DNA from: DASQPA01 sp963757335
GTDB taxonomy: Bacteria; Acidobacteriota; Thermoanaerobaculia; Multivoradales; UBA5704
Length of the DNA stretch: 64,000 nt
Direction: 5' to 3'
NCBI GenBank assembly: GCA_963757335.1
Contig: CAVWRJ010000025.1
Span: 806,001 to 870,000 of the forward strand
The notes under the pieces were generated by a model. The model was not told where the DNA came from. It made no database searches and was given only the letters and a program-made list of their open reading frames with translations. Position numbers and translations under genes: made by a program. Numbering within the stretch: the first letter of the stretch is position 1; each line of letters starts with the position of its first letter. Shown here one piece after another: positions 1 to 7,800 of this stretch.

Positions 1-62
1 CACCTGCCCGATCCCTCTGTACCAACCACCTCCCCCAAGCGAGCCAACCGGGGAGGAGGCAC
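1..62 (+). promoter_or_regulatory. Conserved leader, copy 1 (cut by window edge)
   Basis: This stretch lies directly before the XRE gene. Its core (CCCGATCCCTCTGTACCAAC) recurs almost unchanged at 565-603 and 3453-3518, each time just before a small regulator or toxin-type gene. It ends in GGGGAGGAGGC, a strong ribosome binding site 4-5 bases before the ATG. In the other two copies the core is preceded by TTGACC about 16-17 bases before the T-rich TGTACC/TTTACC, so it may contain a promoter. That role is inferred; only the conservation is observed. Confidence 0.5.
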
Positions 63-63
63 C

Positions 64-525
64 ATGCGGAGAATCGGCGAGAAGTTCCCCGAAGCAGAGG
101 AAGAGGACCGCGTCAGCGACGACCTGGCGGTCACCCTGGGCATCCTGCGGATCGTCCGCCGGATGAGCCAGAGCGACCTGGCCGAGGCGGCCGGGGTGAC
201 CAACAGCGCGATCTCGGACTACGAGCGCGGCAAGGTGGACCCCCAATCCCAGACCCTGCGCAAGCTCCTCCGGGGGCTCGACCTCCCGGTCTCGATCCTC
301 GACCAAGCCCAGGCCTTCATCGAAACGGTTCGGAGCCAGGTTGGTGCCCGGGTCCAAGGGCACCTCGAGCCGGCCCCGGCCGTCGCCATGGACCTGCCGG
401 GAGAGGCCCGACTCGACCTCAAGCTGCGGACCGAGGTCGCACTCCTCGCCTCCGAGGGCGCCCGGTTCGCCGCCCGCTTCATCCGGTTGCTCTTCCTCGT
501 CCTCTCGGCTCCCCGCGGCGGGTGA
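64..525 (+). CDS. XRE-family helix-turn-helix transcriptional regulator
   Basis: A 153-residue protein. Residues about 24-75 form a Cro/C1-type helix-turn-helix, visible as the run MSQSDLAEAAGVTNSAISDY followed by ERGKVDP, which is the usual recognition-helix pattern. The N-terminus (MRRIGEKFPE, rich in acidic residues) and the C-terminal extension of about 75 residues have no recognised domain. The ATG follows GGAGGAGG closely, which fixes the start. A truncated relative of the same family, with the same leader, begins at 3519. It probably binds DNA as a dimer; the target is unknown. The HicA-like gene downstream suggests it could be part of a toxin-antitoxin-like pair, but the two genes are separated by a fresh copy of the leader, so separate expression is equally possible. 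Confidence 0.85.
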   Translation: MRRIGEKFPEAEEEDRVSDDLAVTLGILRIVRRMSQSDLAEAAGVTNSAISDYERGKVDPQSQTLRKLLRGLDLPVSILDQAQAFIETVRSQVGARVQGHLEPAPAVAMDLPGEARLDLKLRTEVALLASEGARFAARFIRLLFLVLSAPRGG

Positions 526-564
526 AGAGTCCTGGCCGGGGGCCGCCCTCGATCGCCCTCCGTC

Positions 565-603
565 TTGACCACCTGCCCGATCCCTCTGTACCAACCACCT
601 CCC
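565..603 (+). promoter_or_regulatory. Conserved leader, copy 2
   Basis: It begins TTGACCACCTGCCCGATCCC and continues to CCACCTCCC. It matches the leader of the XRE gene at 1-36 at nearly every base, then diverges before the HicA-like start at 640. TTGACC at 565-570 and GTACCA at 588-593 have a 17-base spacing and could be -35/-10 elements, although the -10 match is weak. Confidence 0.45.
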
Positions 604-639
604 AAAACCGAGAGGGACCGGGGATCGGAGGGCAGAACG

Positions 640-1011
640 GTGAGGGTTCCGAGCGACCTGCGGCTGCGCGCCATGACCGCGCGAGTCCTCGTCTCCGCCC
701 TGAAGCGCGCGGAGTTCCGCGCCGACCGCCAGACGGGCTCGCACCTCACGCTCGTCCACCGCGACGGCCGGCGGGCGGTGGTACCGCTCCATCGCGCCCC
801 TCTAAGGCCCAGGACGCTTCGGGCCATCCTTCGCGAGGCCGGACCTGCCGGACCTGCATTCGGGCCATCCGCCGCTCGCACGCGAGGAGCACCCCCGCTT
901 CGAGATCAATCGCCTCTATGCCCTCATCGCTCCCGGCGTGCACCACATGCTCAGCCGCTTCCTGGGGGCTGGGGAGGCGTTCCGCTTCCCGGTCTTCTTC
1001 CTGGATGCTAG
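640..1011 (+). CDS. HicA-like (YcfA) mRNA interferase-type toxin, orphan
   Basis: Residues about 12-65 match the HicA fold: a basic helix (VSALKRAEFRADRQ), the signature TGSHLTLVH with the family's conserved histidine, then DGRRAVVPLH and the closing helix TLRAILREAG. HicA proteins are small dsRBD-like RNases that cleave mRNA and are normally neutralised by an adjacent HicB. No HicB-like gene is visible on either side. GTG at 640 is preferred because GGAGGG lies 7 bases upstream; the frame is open from 565, and an ATG at 673 would remove the first 11 residues. HicA proteins usually end shortly after this helix, but this frame continues for about 60 low-complexity residues to 1011, so the tail may result from a frame change or a lost stop. 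Confidence 0.6.
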   Translation: MRVPSDLRLRAMTARVLVSALKRAEFRADRQTGSHLTLVHRDGRRAVVPLHRAPLRPRTLRAILREAGPAGPAFGPSAARTRGAPPLRDQSPLCPHRSRRAPHAQPLPGGWGGVPLPGLLPGC

Positions 1012-1207
1012 CGATTCGTCACCGCAGGGAGGGACACGTGGAGGGCCACCAGGCCAACCCATCGAGAGTGGCGGAGCGGGGCATGATTCCAGGGCGAGAT
1101 CGGCGCCGCGTGCGGCGTCGCCGAACGGCCGCCCCCCGAAGCACTCCGGCGGCGGGCGACAACGCGCGTCTGGCGTGCGTATGATAGGCAGAGAAAGGAG
1201 ACAGCCG

Positions 1208-3220
1208 ATGACCCTCCGCCGCGCCGTGGCCGTCTTTGGGGCCGCCGTTCTGAGCTTCGCCCTGCCGTTGCGGGCCGCCGGGCCCGCTGACAGAGTCGCT
1301 GCCGCCGGAGTATGGCGGCCGGTGGGACCCTATGGCGGCACGGTGACCGCCCTGGCGGTCGATCCATCCAACCCCGCCTCGGTACTCGCCGGGACCCAAT
1401 CGAACGGGATCTTTCACAGCTCCAACGGCGGCGCGACCTGGGACCGGTCCGGCCCGAGCAACACCTTCACCCTCAAGATCGTGTTCGATCCGCGGCACCG
1501 CGGGACGGCCTATGCCGGCATCGGCAACGACCTCGTGAAGACGGCCGACGGCGGCCAGTCCTGGACCTCCGCCGCCCGCGGGCTGCCAACGGGAGAGGAC
1601 TTCTACGTTTTCGAGATCGCGGTCGATCCGCGCCAGGCCTCGACGGTTTATGCCGTGACGTCCGCCGGCTTGTACAAGACGGCCGACGCGGCGGCGCACT
1701 GGTTCCACGTGGCTTCTCGCTTCCCGCGGGGAGGCGAGCGGGCGATCGATTCTGTCTCTTCGCCGGGAGGCGGGCTGGCGATCGATCCTGTGACGGCGAC
1801 CCTCTACCTCTGCACCGACGGAGGCCTCCTCCGCAGCGTTGACGGCGGCCTGAGGTGGAAGTCGTTCGGCCCCGCCGGAGTGGGCATGACCACCCTTGCG
1901 CTCGATCCCGGCAACCCCGACGTCCTCTACGCGGGCGGCGACAACGGCTTGTTCCGGTCGACCGATCACGGCGGGAGCTGGAGGCGAATCGGCAAGACGC
2001 TGCCGGGTCTCGAGGTGACCGCCCTCGCCGTCCACTCCGGCCGCCCGTCGACGCTAGTGGCCGTCTTTCGGAGCTCCAACGATCATCCCGGCGGGCTCTA
2101 TCGCAGCCTCGATGGCGGCAGCCACTGGGAAGCGCCGCCGCTGGGCCTGCCCGCCGGCGACGTCCTGGCGATGGCCATCGACAGCGCCACACCACCGCGC
2201 GTCTACGCCGGCGTCCCCGTCCTCGGCGTCTATGCCAGCGCCGACGCCGGCGGGCATTTTGCCGCCGCCGACGTCGGCCTGCGGGCGATCGAGGTCAGCT
2301 CGGTGGCGGTCGACCCCGAACGGCCGGGCACCGCCTACACCGCGCCGACCGAGCAGGGGGTCTGGAAGACCGCCGACGCCGGCGCCTCCTGGCAGATCGT
2401 CGATCCGCGGATGACGGACATCGGCCAGTTGGGGTCGTCGGCGACGATCGCGCTCGATCCGCAGCGGCCCGCCACCGTCTACGCCGGCGTGCCCGGGCGC
2501 CTGGAGCGCAGCGACGACGGCGGCCGGACCTGGCGCCTGATCGACCTCGGCCTGCGCCGCTTCTTTCCCACTGGGGCGCTGGCGGTCGATCCGGTCGATC
2601 CGGCCAACCTCTACATGGCCACGCAACTCGCCGGCATCTTCAAGAGCACAGACGGCGGAGGTCATTGGCAGGCGCCGGCGCCGCTCCCGTACTGCTCAGA
2701 GGGGCCGGTACCCTTTTCCCTCGCGGTGAGCCCGACCGCACCCTCCGAGGTGTACGTGGGAACGGCCGCGTGCTCCGCTCTGGGCTCCGACCTGTTCAAG
2801 AGCACGGACGGCGGGAGCACCTGGATTCATTTGGACCTCTCCTTGAACCTGCTCGCTTTCGCCCTCGATCCAACAGACTCCCGGGTCCTCTACCTCGTGG
2901 ACTTCGACTCCCACCTGGTCAGGAGCACCGACGGCGGGTCCACCTTCCAGCCCCTCACCCAACCGCCGGGTGCCGAGCTGACGGCTGTGGGCGTCGCTCC
3001 CTCCGACTCGCGGCGCCTCTATCTCGGCGCCGTGGGCGCCGCCTACTCGAGCCCCGACGCCGGCGCCACCTGGCAGCAGGTCGGAGGCGGCTTCGACGGC
3101 ACCGTCGCCGGCCTAGCCGTCGACCCCTCCACCCCCGGGCGCCTCTGGGTGGCCACCGACAACGGGGTGTTCGTGTTCGACCCGGAAGTGGCCTCCGGCG
3201 CGCAGCGGGAGGCGCGCTGA
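1208..3220 (+). CDS. Secreted BNR/VPS10-like beta-propeller repeat protein
   Basis: A 670-residue protein. Residues 1-22 form a Sec signal peptide (arginines, then a run of A/V/L/F ending LPLRAAG). The rest consists of about 14 repeats of roughly 40-50 residues with the pattern 'LAVDP..P..VYAGT..GLFKSTDGGxxW', typical of BNR/Asp-box, sortilin (VPS10) and YCF48-like propellers. These repeats form one or two beta-propellers and in bacteria occur in exported proteins that bind glycans or proteins. No sialidase catalytic residues or membrane anchor are evident. The ATG at 1208 is chosen over upstream in-frame starts because AAAGGAG lies 8 bases before it and the signal peptide begins there. It has no evident link to the NRPS genes. 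Confidence 0.8.
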   Translation: MTLRRAVAVFGAAVLSFALPLRAAGPADRVAAAGVWRPVGPYGGTVTALAVDPSNPASVLAGTQSNGIFHSSNGGATWDRSGPSNTFTLKIVFDPRHRGTAYAGIGNDLVKTADGGQSWTSAARGLPTGEDFYVFEIAVDPRQASTVYAVTSAGLYKTADAAAHWFHVASRFPRGGERAIDSVSSPGGGLAIDPVTATLYLCTDGGLLRSVDGGLRWKSFGPAGVGMTTLALDPGNPDVLYAGGDNGLFRSTDHGGSWRRIGKTLPGLEVTALAVHSGRPSTLVAVFRSSNDHPGGLYRSLDGGSHWEAPPLGLPAGDVLAMAIDSATPPRVYAGVPVLGVYASADAGGHFAAADVGLRAIEVSSVAVDPERPGTAYTAPTEQGVWKTADAGASWQIVDPRMTDIGQLGSSATIALDPQRPATVYAGVPGRLERSDDGGRTWRLIDLGLRRFFPTGALAVDPVDPANLYMATQLAGIFKSTDGGGHWQAPAPLPYCSEGPVPFSLAVSPTAPSEVYVGTAACSALGSDLFKSTDGGSTWIHLDLSLNLLAFALDPTDSRVLYLVDFDSHLVRSTDGGSTFQPLTQPPGAELTAVGVAPSDSRRLYLGAVGAAYSSPDAGATWQQVGGGFDGTVAGLAVDPSTPGRLWVATDNGVFVFDPEVASGAQREAR

Positions 3221-3452
3221 GACGAGAAGCCCCAGAAGGACGAAGCCGGCGCCGTAGAGGAGGGCCTTGCCGAGCCTCCTGGAGCAGATCCTGTAGTCTC
3301 GTGGATCTCTATGCGGCGATCTTCATCTGGTCGCCCTGAGAGGTGGCTCAGGAGCGCGAAGAAGAACGCAGCTTGGGACGGGAGGGACCCGGCTTTTTGT
3401 GAGTTTGCGGCCGGCATCATTTCCTCCATTCTACCTCGACCGGCCCACCGGC
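3221..3452. other. Intergenic stretch without recognisable gene
   Basis: No frame shows recognisable protein homology. A T-run (CGGCTTTTTGTG, near 3392) follows a G/C-rich stretch, but I could not draw a convincing hairpin, so I do not call a terminator for the propeller gene. Confidence 0.4.
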
Positions 3453-3595
3453 TTGACCACCCGCCCGATCCCTCTTTACCAACCACCTCCCCAAGCGAGG
3501 CAACGGGGAGGAGGCATCATGCGGCGACTCGGCGACAAGATCCCCCAGTTAGAGAAAGAGGACCGTCTCGGCGACGACCTCGCGGTCACCCTTTT
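3453..3595 (+). pseudogene. Leader copy 3 plus truncated XRE regulator gene
   Basis: The leader (TTGACC at 3453, core with TTTACC, GGGGAGGAGGC) is followed by ATG at 3519 and 25 codons that parallel the N-terminus of the XRE protein at 64 (MRRLGDKIPQ, then LEKEDRLGDDLAVTL against AEEEDRVSDDLAVTL). Similarity stops abruptly after GTCACCCT near 3592, before the helix-turn-helix, and a 21-bp tandem repeat begins at 3596. The gene is therefore a 5' remnant. The frame stays open afterwards only because it runs antisense to the SDR gene. Confidence 0.65.
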
Positions 3596-3679
3596 AAGTC
3601 GACTTCCGGCTCGTTTAACTCCACTTCCAGTCCATGGAAGTCGACTTCCGGCCCTGAGAAGTCGACTTCTGGATGCGAT
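3596..3679. repeat. 21-bp tandem repeat, four units
   Basis: Units start at 3596, 3617, 3638 and 3659, exactly 21 bases apart. Consensus is AAGTCGACTTCCGGC plus six variable bases; the second unit reads AACTCCACTTCCAG. Three of the four units contain the perfect palindrome AAGTCGACTT (a SalI site). The array sits exactly at the truncation point of the XRE remnant. In one plus frame it would encode KSTSG-type heptads, but no gene is supported there. Confidence 0.85.
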
Positions 3680-3698
3680 CCTGCCGTTGCCTTGCCGC

Positions 3699-4469
3699 TT
3701 AAGGCCGGCCCATGGCCGCCCCACCGTCGACCTCGAGAACCCGGCCGGTGAAGAAATCGCTCTCGATCAAGAACCGCACGCCGAGCCAGATGTCCTCTGG
3801 GCGGGCCAGACGCCCGAGCGGAATGTCCTCTCTCAACCGGGCGAGCGCCGCTTCGGAGATGCCGGCGAGGAGCGAGGTGTCGGTGACCCCGGGGGCGATG
3901 GCGCCAACCCGGATACCGTGGTGGGCGAGCTCCAGGGCCCAGGTCCGGGTACAGGCGTCGAGGCCGGCCTTGGACGCGGCGTAGTTCGCCTGCCCCGGGT
4001 TTCCGGCGCGGGCGATCGAGGAGAGGTTGACGATCAACCCGTCCTTGACGCCGCCCTGCACCATCTGCAAGGCCACCTCACGGGTCATGAGGAAAGGTCC
4101 CGTGAGGTTGACATCCAGGACCTTGCGCCACTGGGCCAGGGGGAGCTTCGTGACCTGGTCGCCCTTCTGGGTCAGGAGGGTACCGTCGCGGAGGATGCCG
4201 GCGCTGTTGATGAGGACGTTGACCTTCCCCAGCTGGGCGACCGCCGAGGCGCAGAACGACTCTACCGAGGCCTCTTCGGTGACGTCGAGCTTGCCGAGCA
4301 TGAGCCGGTCTTCGAGCCCCTCCGCCTCGGCCGCGAGCTCCCGCAGGCCGGCGGCATTGGTATCACCGGCCGCGACCTTGGCTCCGGCGCGGAGCAGCTC
4401 CCGGACGAAGTACCCCCCCAGGCCACCTGCGGCGCCCGTTACCACGGCCGTCACCTGCGTCAGCTGCAT
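3699..4469 (-). CDS. SDR-family NAD(P)-dependent oxidoreductase (FabG-like)
   Basis: A 256-residue classical short-chain dehydrogenase, near the usual family length. The cofactor motif TGAAGGLG is at residues 11-18, NSAG at 88-91, the active-site serine at 150/151, and the catalytic pair Y163-x3-K167 in YAASK. DGGAAMGRP closes the C-terminus. It would reduce a ketone or oxidise an alcohol with NAD(P)H; 3-oxoacyl-ACP reductases are the closest functional group, so a role in tailoring the fatty acyl chain of the neighbouring lipopeptide is possible but unproven. The start is supported by TAGGAG seven bases upstream on the minus strand. It is transcribed away from the NRPS, sharing a 346-bp intergenic region. 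Confidence 0.88.
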   Translation of the reverse strand: MQLTQVTAVVTGAAGGLGGYFVRELLRAGAKVAAGDTNAAGLRELAAEAEGLEDRLMLGKLDVTEEASVESFCASAVAQLGKVNVLINSAGILRDGTLLTQKGDQVTKLPLAQWRKVLDVNLTGPFLMTREVALQMVQGGVKDGLIVNLSSIARAGNPGQANYAASKAGLDACTRTWALELAHHGIRVGAIAPGVTDTSLLAGISEAALARLREDIPLGRLARPEDIWLGVRFLIESDFFTGRVLEVDGGAAMGRP

Positions 4470-4815
4470 CCTCTATCTCCTAACTTTGGTCTTCGCAAGA
4501 CATCTTCGCATGAGATGACACCGCGGCAGGTCAGACGCCCATCCAGCCCTCGCTATACGAAGTCATGCATATTATCATTCGCCGCTACTTCTCGATACCG
4601 CCGTCCAGGGTTCTACGGCCCCTTTTTGCGGCCCAGACGCACCGGTCTACATTGAAGGGAGAGCTCTGCGTTTCCTCGGCGTAGGAGGCAGCTCCCCGCA
4701 CCCAAAAGACGGTCCAGCCGGGCTCGTCCGTGCGATGCCCACGAACGTCGCATCGAAACTTTGACATATGCATCTCTTTTATACCTCCCTTAAGAATTGA
4801 CTTGAAAAATACCGA
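4470..4815. other. Divergent intergenic region between SDR gene and NRPS
   Basis: These 346 bases are visibly richer in A/T than their surroundings, especially 4755-4815, and should hold the promoters for the SDR gene and the plus-strand NRPS. TTGACA occurs at 4761-4766, but no -10 box lies at 16-18 bases. No ribosome binding site precedes the NRPS ATG at 4816 (AAAAATACCGA). A possible small minus-strand gene (4585-4773) occupies most of the right half. Confidence 0.5.
4585..4773 (-). CDS. Possible small protein (62 aa), unknown function
   Basis: This minus-strand frame begins ATG at 4773 (MHMSKFRCDV) and ends at 4585. It is preceded by AGGGAGG (complement of 4784-4790) with a 10-base spacer, a better Shine-Dalgarno match than the neighbouring NRPS has. 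The peptide has two cysteines, many charged residues, and no signal peptide or recognised motif. It lies in the divergent intergenic region, so it might be a small regulator or a chance frame. I do not recognise the family. Confidence 0.3.
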   Translation of the reverse strand: MHMSKFRCDVRGHRTDEPGWTVFWVRGAASYAEETQSSPFNVDRCVWAAKRGRRTLDGGIEK

Positions 4816-7800
4816 ATGAGCCACGACGATCGGCCCTCACTCCCGCCAGAAGGCAAGAACCTGATCGAGGTTCTCCGCCGCCAGGCCGTGGACCGTCCGC
4901 ACCAGCGGGCCTATCTGTTCCTGGAAGACGGCGAGGTCGAGAGGGAATCCGTCACCTTCGCCGAGTTGGACCGGCGCGCCCGGGCTCTGGCCGCGTGGCT
5001 CGCGGCGGCGGGCGCCGCCGGCGAGCGAGCCCTCCTCCTCTATCCGCCGGGCCTGGAGTTCGTCACCGCCTTCCTCGGCTGCCTCTATGCCGGCGTCGTG
5101 GCGGTCCCCGCCTACCCGCCGCGCGCCAACCGTCCCGATGCCCGAGTGCAGGCGATCGCCACGGACGCCCGGCCGCGCTTCGCGCTCTCGACCCGAGCTC
5201 TCCACGACCGGGCGGCGGGGCTCGCGATCCACAACCCGGCGCTCGCCGGCGTGCGCTTCGTGGCGACCGAGGGGATCGACCCGGCGCTCGCCGAGCTCTG
5301 GCGTCCCGGGCCGGGGCTCGAACCCCACGACCTCGCCTTCCTCCAGTACACCTCGGGCTCGACCGCGACCCCCAAGGGAGTGGCGGTCCGCCATGGCAAC
5401 CTGGTCCACAACGAGCGGATGATCCAGCTCGCCTTCGGGCAGTCGGCAAGCTCGGTGGTGCTCGGCTGGCTCCCGCTCTACCACGACATGGGCCTGATCG
5501 GGAACGTCCTCCAGCCGCTCTACGTCGGCGCCACCTGCGTGCTCATGTCGCCGGTCGCCTTCCTGCAGCGGCCCGGGCGCTGGCTGCAAGCGATCAGCCG
5601 CTATCGCGCCACGACCAGCGGCGGCCCCAACTTCGCCTACGAGCTCTGCGTGCAGAAGATCGGCCCCGAGGAGCGCCCGGGCCTCGACCTGTCGAGCTGG
5701 GCGGTGGCCTACAACGGCGCCGAGCCGGTGCGGGCCGAGACCCTGGAGCGCTTCGCCGCGGCGTTCGCCCCCTGCGGCTTCCGGCGCACCGCCTTCTACC
5801 CCTGTTACGGCCTAGCCGAGGCGACGCTCTTCGTCTCCGGCGGGGCCGCGGGCACGGCGCCGGCCGTGCGCGAGCTGGACGCCCAGGCCCTCGAGCGCCA
5901 CCAGGCCGCGGCGCCACGGCCGGGAGCGGCGGTACGGCGGCTGGTGAGCTGCGGCCAGCCCTGGCTGGGGCAGCGGGTGGCGATCGTCGATCCGGAGAGC
6001 GGCCGGCCCTGCCCGGACGGCACCGTCGGCGAGATCTGGATCGCCGGCCCCAGCGTCGCCGGCGGCTACTGGGAGCGGCCGGAAGAGACGGCGGCGACTT
6101 TCGGTGCACGCCTGCCCGAGCTCGGCGAGGCGCCGTTCTTGCGCACCGGCGACCTCGGCGTCCTTTCCGGCGGCGAGCTCTTCCTCACCGGCCGGATCAA
6201 AGATCTCATCATCCTGCGCGGCAGAAACCTCTACCCCCAGGACCTCGAACGGACCGCGGAGCGGAGCCACCCCGGCCTCCGCCCAGGCTGCGGCGCCGCT
6301 TTCGCCGTGGAAGCGGGTGGCGAGGAGCGCCTGGTGATCGTCCAGGAGGTGGAACGCGGCCTGGCGGAGGAACCTCGCGAGCTTAAGGCGGCCGTGGAGG
6401 CGGTCCGCCGGGCGGTGGCCGAGGAGCACGAGGCGGCCCTCCACGCCGTGGTTTTGGTGCGCGCCGGAGCGGTGCCCAAGACCTCGAGCGGCAAGATCCG
6501 CCGCCAGACCTGCCGCGCGGATTTCCTGGCCGGCCGGATCGAGCCGCTCGGCGCCTGGCGGGAGGGGGACGCGGACGCGGCGACCGGGGCGGCCCCGCGC
6601 ACCCCCACCGAGCAGCGGCTGGAGCGGATCTGGGCCGACGTCCTGCGCCGCGAGCGGGTGGGAGTCGACCAGGACCTGTTCGCGCTGGGCGCCGACTCCC
6701 TGCGGGCGACCCAGCTCGCCTCGCGGGTGCGCCAGACCTTCGGCGTCGAGGTCTCCCTGGAGGAGCTGTTCGCGGCGCCCACCATCGCGGAGCTGGCGGC
6801 GGCCCTCGACGGCCCGGGCCCGGCGGCACGACCGGCAGCACGACCGGCAGCAGGACCGGCAGAAGCTATGCTGGGCGCGATTCCGTGGCCGGCGACTCTC
6901 CCCCTCTCCTTCGCCCAGCGCCGGCTCTGGTTCCTCCACCAGTTGGAGCCGGACAACCCGGTGCACAACCTGGCCGCCGCGGTTCGCCTCAGCGGGCGGC
7001 TCGCGGTGCCAGCCCTGGCCGCGGTCTTCTCCGAGGTCCTCCGCCGGCACCAGGCCCTGCGCACCGGTTTCACCAGCGCCACCGCCGGAAACGAGCCGGT
7101 CCAGGTGATCCATCCGCCGGCTCCCCTGCCGCTCCCGCTGGCCGACCTCTCCGGCCTGCCGCCCGCGGCCCAGGAGGGGGAGGCCCGGCGCGCGGCGGGG
7201 GAGATCGCCCGCCGGCCCTTCGACCTCCAGCGCGGGCCGTTTCTCCACCTCGCTCTGCTCCGCCGCGGCCACGAGGAGCACGAGGAGCACGAGCTGGTGC
7301 TCGCGCTCCACCACATCGCCGCCGACGGCGGCTCCCTCGCCGTCCTGGTGGGGGAGCTGGGAGCCCTCTACGGCGCCTTTTCCGCCGGCCGGCCGTCGCC
7401 CCTGCCGGAGCTGCCGGTACAGTACGCCGACTACGCGCTCTGGCAGCGCCGCTGCCAGGACGAGGCGGCCCTGGCGCCCGGGCTCGCCTACTGGCGGCAG
7501 CAGCTCGCGGGCGAGCTGCCGGCGCTCGACCTCCCCGCCGACCGCCCCCGGCCGGCGGTGCTCTCCCACCGCGGCGCCCACCACGAACGCCTCCTCCCCA
7601 CCGCGCTTACCGACCGTCTCACCGAGCTCGCGCGGGCGGAGCGCGCGACGCCGTTCATGGCCCTTATCGCCGGCTTCCTCGGGCTCCTCCACCGCTACAC
7701 CGGCCAGGAGGACCTGATCGTCGGCTCGCCGGTCGCGGGGCGGAACCGGGTGGAGCTCGAGGGGCTCATCGGGGTCTTCCTCAACAACCTGGTGCTGCGC

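Noticed and set aside
842..1018. Frame 2 after the HicA core reads HPRFEINRLYALIAPGVHHM and onward, which looks protein-like
   Set aside because: It is under 75 residues between a stop at 803-805 and the propeller gene, has no convincing start, and matches no family I recognise. It may be the end of a lost gene.
3596..3679. Possible CRISPR array
   Set aside because: Units are 21 bp and directly adjacent, with no spacers; this is a minisatellite.
3399..4655. Plus-strand frame of 418 codons running from the XRE remnant through the SDR region
   Set aside because: After the 25 XRE-like codons it is antisense to a clear SDR gene with all catalytic motifs.
4761..4790. Promoter with TTGACA at 4761-4766 for the NRPS
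   Set aside because: No -10-like hexamer lies at 16-18 bases; TATACC at 4780 is only 13 bases away.
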